NCBI GenBank assembly: GCA_017857175.1
Contig: JAFMDS010000017.1
Location: 1 to 40,013 of the forward strand
Length of the DNA stretch: 40,013 bases
Origin: Candidatus Nanopelagicales bacterium
GTDB taxonomy: Bacteria > Actinomycetota > Actinomycetes > S36-B12
Direction: 5' to 3'
Shown here piece by piece: positions 31,346-39,945 of this stretch. Under the pieces are notes generated by a model. That model saw nothing but the letters and a program-made list of their open reading frames with translations. It had not been told where the DNA came from and ran no database searches. Positions within the stretch are counted from its first letter, which is position 1; every line of letters begins with the position of its first letter. Both the position numbers and the translations under genes were made by a program.

Positions 31346-32119
31346 TCAACCTTTGTGCTGCATTGCCCCGGTGTCGAGCCCATCGAGAGCAGCATTTCGC
31401 TTGGAGTGCGCATTGGTTCGAGACTTATCGGGGTGCTCGGCGAGAAGTGCAATGATTTCCGGGAAATCAAAACCAGGACTGTTTGCATATAACTGCGAAT
31501 AAACCCAATCCACAAATTCAAAATCCTCATGGGAGTCCACCGTCCAGCGCAAGTCCGAATAGTCCGGGCTTCCAGAAAAATTCTTAACGTCGAACTCATC
31601 AGGTCGGCGATAAACGCCCAGTGTCACGTGCTCGCGTTCTGCAGGATCAGTGGAACTTTTATCAATGGCCAATAACGCGGATGCACGAACAACTTCAACA
31701 TCAACACCATCGGGAAAACTGGGGACCAGTGTGTTGGAAATGTAGTCGACATCAGATTCAAAAAAACTACTAACGACTGCGTCGATAACTTCGGGTGACA
31801 TCAGTGGACAGTCGGCCGTGATGCGCACGACAACATCAGCCTGTGTCACATTGATCGCACCAACGAATCGGGCGAGGACATCGCTCTCACTACCGCGATA
31901 AACATCAACACCCAGAGATTCACATAACGCAACAATCGGATCATCACCCGACAAATCTGTTGTCGCCACAATGATGCGAGTGAGGGTCTGCGCCCGCAAC
32001 ACGCGTTCAAGTTGACGCTGCAGCATTGGTGCCCCAGCAAGTGGCTGCATAACCTTGCCGGGCATCCGAGTTGAACCCATGCGAGCTTGAACAATGGCGA
32101 TAACGCTTAACTCGCTCAT
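31346..32119 (-). CDS. SpsF-like cytidylyltransferase (CMP-NeuAc/CMP-KDO synthetase family)
   Basis: AIVQARMGSTRMPGKVMQPLAGAPML, VRITADCPLMSPEVID, RWTVDSHEDFEFV. Confidence 0.87.
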   Translation of the reverse strand: MSELSVIAIVQARMGSTRMPGKVMQPLAGAPMLQRQLERVLRAQTLTRIIVATTDLSGDDPIVALCESLGVDVYRGSESDVLARFVGAINVTQADVVVRITADCPLMSPEVIDAVVSSFFESDVDYISNTLVPSFPDGVDVEVVRASALLAIDKSSTDPAEREHVTLGVYRRPDEFDVKNFSGSPDYSDLRWTVDSHEDFEFVDWVYSQLYANSPGFDFPEIIALLAEHPDKSRTNAHSKRNAALDGLDTGAMQHKG

Positions 32120-32247
32120 GGCAGGCTCACGATCCATGACGACAGCCTTCCACAGACTCCGGCTCAACAGCTCAATAAGGTAATTCCATCACGAAATGTC
32201 AAACTTTCGACCTCTATCGGTCCCGAGCGTGCCAGCTCACTGTTTCA

Positions 32248-32290
32248 GCCATCAAAGGATTGAAACACTCAATGTTTTGATGGCCTTTTT
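32248..32290 (+). terminator. terminator-like hairpin oriented to the + strand
   Basis: GCCATCAAA...TTTGATGGC (9-bp arms) followed by CTTTTTACC; lies between two minus-strand genes. Confidence 0.5.
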
Positions 32291-32299
32291 ACCCCTTGT

Positions 32300-33286
32300 T
32301 CAAGTGAGTGTGCGTTTTAGGAACTGCGAGACCTTCTTGATCGAGTCGTTCCATTCCCCATACATGTAGTGCTTGGCGCCTGGATACTCAACAAGGGTTG
32401 CATCTTTTCCATTGCGTTGGAGGGCTTTATGTGTTGCCCGTGCCCAATTAATGTCACAACTTTCATCCTTGGTGCCGTGAATCATCAGGACGGGTTCTGT
32501 GATTCGGGAAAAGAAATAGCGGCTGGACATGTCGCGCCAAACGGATGGGTTGTCCTTGGGGGTGCCATAGGCCTTCAGTATTTGATTTCCAATTGGATAG
32601 TCGTTGCGCTGCCATTTGTTGAAGTTATCTGCTGCGCGAGTACTCGTGGATGCATAGGTAATGGCGGAGTCAAACACTCCCGGTTTAAGCACCAACGCTT
32701 GAAAAGCAACACCCCCACCCATTGATCTGCCGAGTAGTGCGACCTTGTTCTTATCAAGATAAGAAAGCTGTGAGTCTTTCACAGCGAGTGCTGCGCCAAT
32801 GACATCCTCGGCATAGCCCAAACGCATGGACACATCACTGTTGGGATCCTTGTCAGAACCGGCATGATTGCGGTAATCAACATGCAGGGCAACATAATCA
32901 TTATTGCCAAGCCAGTCTTGTTCGCGACGGAATCCTTGACCACTCCAATAATTCTTTGGATCGATATAGCCATGAGCAAGAACGACCACGGGGAATGGAC
33001 CTTTGCCCCGAGGTTTGATCATGATTCCTGTGATGGTGAGGCCGCCGGATTCATAGGAAATTTTATGTCTTGTGTAGTTGGGGGCCGAGCCAATGACTTT
33101 TCCAACGGTGAGGTCGGTTCCTGTGAATTCTCGTTGCATTGCGTCGGGTATTGATCCGGTTGCGATGGTCTTGGTCGCAACAGTGTTTGCATGTGAGGAC
33201 TGTGACAGTGCAGTGGTGAATGATGCAACTGTCATGGTTGCCAGCATGATTGATATCAATTGTCGCGGTGAGGCAAGTGTTTGCAC
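32300..33286 (-). CDS. secreted alpha/beta hydrolase (prolyl-oligopeptidase/dienelactone-hydrolase type)
   Basis: Signal peptide; VVLAHGYIDP, LLGRSMGGGVAF, MIHGTKDESCD, PGAKHYMY. Confidence 0.88.
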   Translation of the reverse strand: MQTLASPRQLISIMLATMTVASFTTALSQSSHANTVATKTIATGSIPDAMQREFTGTDLTVGKVIGSAPNYTRHKISYESGGLTITGIMIKPRGKGPFPVVVLAHGYIDPKNYWSGQGFRREQDWLGNNDYVALHVDYRNHAGSDKDPNSDVSMRLGYAEDVIGAALAVKDSQLSYLDKNKVALLGRSMGGGVAFQALVLKPGVFDSAITYASTSTRAADNFNKWQRNDYPIGNQILKAYGTPKDNPSVWRDMSSRYFFSRITEPVLMIHGTKDESCDINWARATHKALQRNGKDATLVEYPGAKHYMYGEWNDSIKKVSQFLKRTLT

Positions 33287-33347
33287 ACTCCGAGACTAAT
33301 TCGATTTGCTAAATAGTGCACGGTGGATGGCAGTGCGCCCCCTGTGA

Positions 33348-33464
33348 TCAACTCAATTCGCTGCCGACCCGGTGATGCACGCGAAAGAAGTTGTCAGGAT
33401 CGTATTTCCGCTTGGCGCGCAATACGGCCGACGCGGGAAATACCGTGAAAACACGGGAGTTGGG
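33348..33464 (-). pseudogene. C-terminal remnant of an FAD-linked oxidase with berberine-bridge (BBE) domain
   Basis: Minus strand reads PNSRVFTVFPASAVLRAKRKYDPDNFFRVHHRVGSELS*; KYDPDNxFR is the BBE C-terminal signature; an in-frame stop upstream and no FAD domain. Confidence 0.7.
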
Positions 33465-33477
33465 TTAGTTGGAAAGT

Positions 33478-33765
33478 CTAGGCTCTCAGGTGGTGTGGGA
33501 GCACCTTGTAGGTGACCCAATGGGTTAGCCAGTCCGGTGCGGCCACCTTGAGTTTGTATTCGTTAATCGGATCGCCGTCATCGGGCATCCAGGTAATGAT
33601 CGTTGAGCCTTCTCCAAGGTGAATGTCGCTGGCTGTTGACCATGCTGCCAAGCGAAGGAATGACCTTCTGCGGGCGTCGTCAGCGTTTAATGCTTTGTCA
33701 TGGATCACAGCTCGAAATGTCACCGAGGTCGGACTCAGCCGGATAACGGGAATGCAACCGCGCAC
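33478..33765 (-). CDS. uncharacterised ORF, possibly N-terminally truncated
   Basis: GTG start possible, but the reading frame extends upstream as EPADSFVLYVDDQ to the TAG stop of the ABC gene with no other start. Confidence 0.4.
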   Translation of the reverse strand: MRGCIPVIRLSPTSVTFRAVIHDKALNADDARRRSFLRLAAWSTASDIHLGEGSTIITWMPDDGDPINEYKLKVAAPDWLTHWVTYKVLPHHLRA

Positions 33766-33804
33766 CTGATCGTCGACATAAAGTACAAACGAATCTGCTG
33801 GTTC

Positions 33805-36711
33805 CTAGACCACTTGACGTTGAACGAGATCTGCGAAGTGACCGGGTTGTGAGACAAGTTCTTCAAAGGTTCCCTGTTGGGCGACTCGGCCGCCTGCGAT
33901 CACAATAATTCGGTCGGCGCCTTGGATGGTTGTGAGTCGGTGCGCGATCAGTATTCGGGTTAACCGCAGGTTTTCAAGGTGTTCAACAATGCTTCCTTGT
34001 GTGAGATTGTCCAGGGCGCTCGTGGCTTCATCGAGTATCAGCATGCGTGGGTTGCTCGCTAATGCCCGAGCGAGAAGAATCCGTTGGCGCTGACCGCCGG
34101 ACACGGTGCCACCACCATCAACGACGGGTGTGTCAAGGCCCATGCCCATTGCGCGCACTTCGTCTGCGACACACGCCCACTCGAGTGCCTGCCAGATCTC
34201 TGTGCTGGTGAGGCCGCGGCCCATGTCGACATTGTCGCGAATAGGGCCTGGGAGAAGTGTTGATGATTGCAGCACGCTGCCCACTTGTCGGCGAAAGGAA
34301 GGGAGATCGAGCACAGCCAGGTCCTGGCCATCAACTGTGACGACCCCGGACTCCGGTTCCTCCAGGCCCAAAAGTATTCGCATGAGAGTGGTTTTGCCGC
34401 AGCCAGAGGGGCCAACAATTGCAACTTGTTCACCCGGGCTAATACTGAAACTCACACCATCAAGGACCGGCCGTGACCCCGATTCGTAACGGAAAACAAT
34501 GTCGTTGAAAGTGACTCCACCACTGATCCGGCCTGGGTCAACACCATCATTGCCACCTTCGGGAATTGCCGCAAGCACGGGTTCCACCTTGCTGATCACG
34601 GCACGGCCATTGAACAGGGCACTTGCAGAGAATGCAGTGACAGCCAAGGTGGTTGTCGCGATGGCCACGGCTGCCTGTGCTGTGACGAAGTCACCGAATG
34701 TTGCACCAGTAGCACCGGTGACAGCCACGATCACCATGAGTCCGAGAACGGGCCAGGCACTGATGATCACCACTTGCACCATGGCAATCTGACGAACCGA
34801 AAGATCAGCACGAGTGAGTTTTGCCTGTAGAACCGCCCAACGCTTGAAAGCCCGCGACTCCGCACCTGACACCCGAAGTCGGTTGACCGCTTGCAGGGTT
34901 TCCAATAGGCGCCCCTGAGCTGCCGACTGAGCGGTAACTCGAGCGAGGGTCCGGCGGGCACTTTCGCGGGTGAGCCAGAGATTGACAAGCAATTGAATGG
35001 ACAGCAAGAGGATGGCGGCGATCAGCAGCGGTGTGCTGGTGGTGGCGATGGCTGCAAGCCCACCAAGGATCGCAACCGTGTCAAGGAGCCCGACAATAAT
35101 CGCATCGGGAACAGCGGTGGACGCCATCCCGACAGCTGAAGATTGCGTCATGCGTTCACCCATTGAGTATTTGTCATGCCACGTTGTGCGCAAGCGCATA
35201 ATTCGATCCCAAACGGCACCGCTGGTGAGTGCGGTGCCTCGGACGCGAATTCGGAGTAGCGCGACGCTTCGCACGTATTGCCAAGAAACGCTTACAAGCA
35301 AAAGGATGAACAGGGTGAGTAATGCCGCAAGAACAGAGCGGATATCAGTGTTCGTAACCGCACCGGCAACCTTGCCCAGAATGAACGGGGTGAAAAAGGC
35401 GAGCGCCGCGAGACCCGCCGTAAGGATCGCGATCAGCGAGAGGTCCCGACCAGAGCGCCTGAATCCAAGTCGAAAAAGTGAACTCAAACCGAGTGAGGTG
35501 GAGGGAAGTATAGGAACAAATTCCCATGCTCTTCCGGTCAGTCGCTCACGCCACTCCTGGCTCAGGGGCTGCTGAACTCCAGGAAGTTGTGGATCGGTCA
35601 CAGACCAACTGCGACCCTGCCAGGTGAGGGAGACGAAGTGGCCCTCGCGAGTCGCGGCGACGAGTGGTGGGCCGTCCTGGGTGAACCACAATGGGGCTAG
35701 GTCAATAGCGCGAGCGCGAGCACCGCACGCAGCACCCGCCGCCGTGAACGGGTCACGTCCGGTGAAGACATGGGCTTGTGCCCGATCACGGTCGGTTTCA
35801 TCGATTGCCAACCCCGACGACTCCACTGTGGTGAATGCTGCAGCCAGCGCTGCAGAACTCGTATCGCGCAGCACCCGAGGCCGAGCAATTGGTCCGACTA
35901 CCGCACCTGCGAGAAGGTCAATTCCCTGAAGGGTTTCGGCTTGCGCGAGTTCCTGGGCCACGACCCGTCGCTCGATCGAGGAGAGATTCTGATCCGCATC
36001 AATTGCCCGAACCGCCTCCAAGGTAAGGCGAGCCATGAGGTCAAGTGATTGTGACCATCCTTGTGAATCTACGGGTTCTGGCGCGTGTCCAATCTGGCAC
36101 CGAAGTCCACTGGTTAGCCATACGCCACGGGTAATAGGAACGGGAGCATCCAGCACACCCACCTGCGCATCACGCCACCCGCACATTGCGGCAGAGCCAG
36201 ATGTCACCTTGAGCCAACCCAGCACTGAATGATTCGATGGGGGGACAGGCACTGCAATTGGCACGACAGCTTCACCGGGTGCCAAACGAAGTGATCCGAG
36301 TCCTTCCGGTGCGACTACTTTGGTTGCCCAGCCTCCATTGAGGGCGGCCTGACTCAGTGCATAGATCCAGTGATCAAAGGGACGGATAGCGCGGGGCTGA
36401 TCGGTATCGGAGGTCGCATCAGGTTGTGGCACCGGTGCATCGAGTTCCTGCGCATCGAGCATTTCCGCGATCGTTGACTCCCGAAGGCTGGTGCCCTGTT
36501 GCGCTGTGACGAGTAGACGCGTCCGGGAATCGGTTATTGCGCACCCGGCCATGATGGCACCACTTCGCAGAGTGGTGATGGGAAGTCGACGTCCGTCGGC
36601 CAGTTCGGCAAACACGAGTAACTCACCGGTGAGTACTTCAAAGGTTTTTCCAGCGGCAGGATAGATGGCTGTGGCACCGGTGAATTCTTGGATTTGGGTT
36701 GGAGAGGTCAT
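33805..36711 (-). CDS. NHLP/NHPM-type bacteriocin export ABC transporter, ATP-binding/permease (second subunit)
   Basis: About 968 aa; long N-terminal non-peptidase region, TM segments, VGPSGCGKTTLM, VSGGQRQRILLARAL, LDEATSALD; start overlaps upstream stop by 4 nt. Confidence 0.85.
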   Translation of the reverse strand: MTSPTQIQEFTGATAIYPAAGKTFEVLTGELLVFAELADGRRLPITTLRSGAIMAGCAITDSRTRLLVTAQQGTSLRESTIAEMLDAQELDAPVPQPDATSDTDQPRAIRPFDHWIYALSQAALNGGWATKVVAPEGLGSLRLAPGEAVVPIAVPVPPSNHSVLGWLKVTSGSAAMCGWRDAQVGVLDAPVPITRGVWLTSGLRCQIGHAPEPVDSQGWSQSLDLMARLTLEAVRAIDADQNLSSIERRVVAQELAQAETLQGIDLLAGAVVGPIARPRVLRDTSSAALAAAFTTVESSGLAIDETDRDRAQAHVFTGRDPFTAAGAACGARARAIDLAPLWFTQDGPPLVAATREGHFVSLTWQGRSWSVTDPQLPGVQQPLSQEWRERLTGRAWEFVPILPSTSLGLSSLFRLGFRRSGRDLSLIAILTAGLAALAFFTPFILGKVAGAVTNTDIRSVLAALLTLFILLLVSVSWQYVRSVALLRIRVRGTALTSGAVWDRIMRLRTTWHDKYSMGERMTQSSAVGMASTAVPDAIIVGLLDTVAILGGLAAIATTSTPLLIAAILLLSIQLLVNLWLTRESARRTLARVTAQSAAQGRLLETLQAVNRLRVSGAESRAFKRWAVLQAKLTRADLSVRQIAMVQVVIISAWPVLGLMVIVAVTGATGATFGDFVTAQAAVAIATTTLAVTAFSASALFNGRAVISKVEPVLAAIPEGGNDGVDPGRISGGVTFNDIVFRYESGSRPVLDGVSFSISPGEQVAIVGPSGCGKTTLMRILLGLEEPESGVVTVDGQDLAVLDLPSFRRQVGSVLQSSTLLPGPIRDNVDMGRGLTSTEIWQALEWACVADEVRAMGMGLDTPVVDGGGTVSGGQRQRILLARALASNPRMLILDEATSALDNLTQGSIVEHLENLRLTRILIAHRLTTIQGADRIIVIAGGRVAQQGTFEELVSQPGHFADLVQRQVV

Positions 36712-38915
36712 CCGGCATTTACCAACCGGGAATAGGCTCCCTGCTCGGCCACCAGAGATTCATGTGTTCCGCGCTCGACGACAACTCCCCGCTCGAGCAC
36801 CACAATTTCATCGCTGTCACGAATAGTGGACAATCGATGCGCGATCACCAGGCAAGTGATTCCGCGCCGCCGAATAGCTTGATCAATGAGTGCCTCGGTT
36901 GGTGGGTCGAGTGCACTCGTTGCTTCATCGAGGACAAGAATTCTTGGATTGCGGGCCAATGCGCGCGCAATTTCCAGCCGTTGGCGCTGGCCACCGGACA
37001 GATCCGAACCACCCTCGGAGAGCACAGCTTCCAATCCACCCGGTCGCGCTGCGACATCTTTAGCTAACTGGGCGTCCTCGAGTGCCTTGTGAACATCGGT
37101 GTCACGAATATTTGGATCCCAAAGTGTGACGTTGTCTCTGATTGAACCTGAAAAAATGGTGACATCTTGGTCAACGAGCGCGATTCCATCGGTCAGCACC
37201 ACGGGTGCATGTTTGTGCCGTGGGAGTCCGTCCACGAGGATCTCGCCTCCCCATGGTTGATATAAGCCGGTGACCAGTCGAGAGATGGTCGACTTTCCGC
37301 AGCCGGATGGACCTACCAGAGCAACGCGTCCACCCGGTTGAAGGTGCAGATCCAGATCGGTGAGGATCGGCGGAGCGAGACGGCTGTAGCCGAAGGTGAC
37401 ATTGCTGGCACGAATTTCCCCGATCAGAGCACCAGGTGCATCAACTTCAGTATTTGACTGGCGATCGTTGTCAACGTCAGACGGTTCACCGTCATCAAGG
37501 GGCGCTTGCAGGATGTCATCAATTTGATCAAGTGTTGGCCGCAGGAGTTGAACTTGTCCCATAAGCCCGGTGAGTTGGGCGAGCGGGCCAATCATGACAC
37601 CGGCGATTGCTAACACTGCAAGAAGTGATCCTGGTTCGATCTGGCCATTAACAATCTGTAACAGGGCCATCCCGGTAATTGCGATGGTGGCAAAGCCGGT
37701 GAGAAATGTTGGAATTGCGTCGACAACGAGCATTCGTAAATTGACGCGCTGCTCTGATTCCACTTGCCTGTTGATCGCGGCAACACCTCGCGCAATGATC
37801 GCATCTTCTGAGCCAGCTGCCTTAACGGATTCAATCTGTGACAATGCTGATGCCATGGTGGAGCCAGCCTCAATCGTGTCTACCAGAACTTTCGCAGCTT
37901 CGTCCTTAGCCTTGAGGAGGGAGATGTGAAGTGCAATGCCGGTAAGAATGACAATGACAATGGCTGTGAGACCAATCAGTGGATCAATAATGACTAAAGC
38001 AATCGCTGCGACGATACCCGTAATCGCTGCGACACCAACATTTAAAGCGAGTGTCGAGACACTCACACTGAGGGCATCAATGATCAGAGCGCGTTGAGCA
38101 ATGGATGCTGCACCGCGTTGGGCGTGAAATGCTGCGGGGAGTCTGAGTAATCGGTCCACAACACTCGCGGTCATGCGCACGGTGATTCGCGTGGAAAGTC
38201 GAATACTCAAAATACCTTGGATTATGTACAACACAGTTTGCACCCCAAGGGCAACGATCAATCCCGTGACTGTGGCCGCGGCTGCCAGCCCAGCGAGATT
38301 GTTCAAGCCATTACCAAACAGGGTCATGAGCGCTGGCGTCAGCAGGGTTGGAACCAAGAGAAGGAGCCCAACAATTGCTGCGGCCAACATGGCGGAACCG
38401 ACTGTGCCGGCTGAGGCGAAAAGTCGACCTAGAACGCCAGCACGTTTCCCGCCCGGCTCGAATTCATCACCCGGCTGTAGCGAAAGAACAACCCCGGTGA
38501 AGGAAGTATCGAATTCTTCGTCGGGACACTTGCGGGGGCCGCCGCCGGGGTCATTGAGATACCAACCTCCCGGGTACCAACCTTCCACCACTAGGTAGTG
38601 GTAGAACTTCCAGTGGATCACTAAAGGAAAGGGGAGGTTCTTGAGTTCTTCGGGTTCTCGTTTTACCGCCCGGGTTTTCAGGCCGTAATTGCGGGCCGCC
38701 ACCAAAATATTTCTAGCGGTAGCACCATCGCGGGAGACACCGCATGCTGCGCGCAATTCATCGAGGTCCACAAATCTGCCGTTTCGGGCTAAGACCATGC
38801 CCAAGCTTGCGGCTCCGCACTCAGTTGCTTCCATCTGCAGGATTGAGGGCACCTTGACGCGGTGGCGCGAGCGGGGTTTTTGTTCCGCTGTTGCGGGTGC
38901 AATCGTGGTTGACAT
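36708..38915 (-). CDS. NHLP/NHPM-type bacteriocin export ABC transporter with C39 peptidase domain
   Basis: LQMEATECGAASLGMVLARNG (catalytic Cys), HWKFYHYLVVEGW (His), LNDPGGGPR (Asp); VGPSGCGKST, LSGGQRQRLEIARAL. Confidence 0.93.
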   Translation of the reverse strand: MSTTIAPATAEQKPRSRHRVKVPSILQMEATECGAASLGMVLARNGRFVDLDELRAACGVSRDGATARNILVAARNYGLKTRAVKREPEELKNLPFPLVIHWKFYHYLVVEGWYPGGWYLNDPGGGPRKCPDEEFDTSFTGVVLSLQPGDEFEPGGKRAGVLGRLFASAGTVGSAMLAAAIVGLLLLVPTLLTPALMTLFGNGLNNLAGLAAAATVTGLIVALGVQTVLYIIQGILSIRLSTRITVRMTASVVDRLLRLPAAFHAQRGAASIAQRALIIDALSVSVSTLALNVGVAAITGIVAAIALVIIDPLIGLTAIVIVILTGIALHISLLKAKDEAAKVLVDTIEAGSTMASALSQIESVKAAGSEDAIIARGVAAINRQVESEQRVNLRMLVVDAIPTFLTGFATIAITGMALLQIVNGQIEPGSLLAVLAIAGVMIGPLAQLTGLMGQVQLLRPTLDQIDDILQAPLDDGEPSDVDNDRQSNTEVDAPGALIGEIRASNVTFGYSRLAPPILTDLDLHLQPGGRVALVGPSGCGKSTISRLVTGLYQPWGGEILVDGLPRHKHAPVVLTDGIALVDQDVTIFSGSIRDNVTLWDPNIRDTDVHKALEDAQLAKDVAARPGGLEAVLSEGGSDLSGGQRQRLEIARALARNPRILVLDEATSALDPPTEALIDQAIRRRGITCLVIAHRLSTIRDSDEIVVLERGVVVERGTHESLVAEQGAYSRLVNAG

Positions 38916-38922
38916 GTCAGGG

Positions 38923-39753
38923 TTAACCGACGTTGACGAGTTCGCGCAGGACTGTGGATTCAGACTCAATGATCTCTACGGTGACTTGCGCCCCGGGAGT
39001 TATCATTTCGTCGATTGCAATGGAGACATATATATAGGTGTCTGCAGGGTTCAGAGTCAGACTCGTGAGGGCGGCTGCTCGATCAGAGGGTAATGGTGTT
39101 TCAGATACAGCCGACACGGTGCCACTCACCGCGAAGTTAGCACCAAGAACCTGTGCACTCTGGCCAACCTGCACTCCACTTGATGCACCTTGTGGCACGG
39201 GAACAAAGACGTGAGTATCGCTTCCTGTCGGCAGGATCGTGAGCACCGCCGCTCCACCGGAAAGCACTTGCCCTTGGGAAGCAAGGATTTGCCAGATGGT
39301 TCCGTCGGCTGGTGCCGTGAGGGTAACTGTCGCGCCGTCGGCGCCAGTTCCTTCCGCGAGGAGTGTTCCTTGGCGCACTTCAATTCCTTCAGTGACTTCC
39401 ATCCTGTTGAGAACGAATTCATCGATGGTCCCCACCGTCACCACGCCCGACTCGGCCACAGCACGACCCGTTGTCGTCACAGAGGTGACCTGGGGCGTGC
39501 CAGCCGCATAAATAATTGCTGCGAACAATACGCCTGCAACACCCGCAATTGCTATCCAGATTTTCGGTGAGGTGATGGGAAGTAGGTTGTCAATCTGTTT
39601 GGGAATGTCTATCTGAGCGAGAGCCTTGGCGCGAAATAGGTGCGATGAAGGTGTTGATGCGTCTGTGGGTTTTTCCTCAACCACCTCGAAAATAGCATCG
39701 AGAACATCGGATCGTCGTCGACCACTCTCTGGTGGGGATCCGGGAGTCTCCAT
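38923..39753 (-). CDS. HlyD-like secretion adaptor of bacteriocin export system
   Basis: One TM helix (IWIAIAGVAGVLFAAIIYAAG), biotinyl-lipoyl-like GTLLAEGTGADGATVTLTAPADGTIWQILASQGQVLSGGAAVLTI; operon with C39-ABC. Confidence 0.83.
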   Translation of the reverse strand: METPGSPPESGRRRSDVLDAIFEVVEEKPTDASTPSSHLFRAKALAQIDIPKQIDNLLPITSPKIWIAIAGVAGVLFAAIIYAAGTPQVTSVTTTGRAVAESGVVTVGTIDEFVLNRMEVTEGIEVRQGTLLAEGTGADGATVTLTAPADGTIWQILASQGQVLSGGAAVLTILPTGSDTHVFVPVPQGASSGVQVGQSAQVLGANFAVSGTVSAVSETPLPSDRAAALTSLTLNPADTYIYVSIAIDEMITPGAQVTVEIIESESTVLRELVNVG

Positions 39754-39758
39754 GAGCC

Positions 39759-39869
39759 TTAGCCTACTTTCAGCGGTTTGTGGTTCTTGTGAGGTAGAGG
39801 AGATTGCCCTAGTGCGGCCTGCGGGTCGAGCCCCAACTTTCCCAGGGTTGTGATCAGTTCCGCCGACAA
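39759..39869 (-). CDS. candidate 36-aa ORF (TTG start) ending 5 nt upstream of the hlyD-like ATG
   Basis: Reads LSAELITTLGKLGLDPQAALGQSPLPHKNHKPLKVG*; codon-like composition; weak start. Confidence 0.3.
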   Translation of the reverse strand: MSAELITTLGKLGLDPQAALGQSPLPHKNHKPLKVG

Positions 39870-39882
39870 CTCCGATCAGTTC

Positions 39883-39933
39883 TTAGCCGGTGACGTCGGG
39901 TACGTCCTTTGCCTCCATCTCTTCAGGGTTCAT
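39883..39933 (-). CDS. candidate 16-aa acidic ORF MNPEEMEAKDVPDVTG, leaderless
   Basis: ATG 39933 preceded at exactly 6 nt by TAGAGT, the same geometry as several annotated genes here. Confidence 0.4.
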   Translation of the reverse strand: MNPEEMEAKDVPDVTG

Positions 39934-39945
39934 GACATTACTCTA
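39934..39945 (-). promoter_or_regulatory. predicted leaderless promoter -10 (TAGAGT-N6-ATG) of the export operon
   Basis: TAGAGT AATGTC ATG on the minus strand. Confidence 0.5.

Noticed and set aside
35624-36048. Several plus-strand ORFs inside the export ABC gene
   Set aside because: Antisense shadows in a GC-rich long gene; no start signals or family motifs
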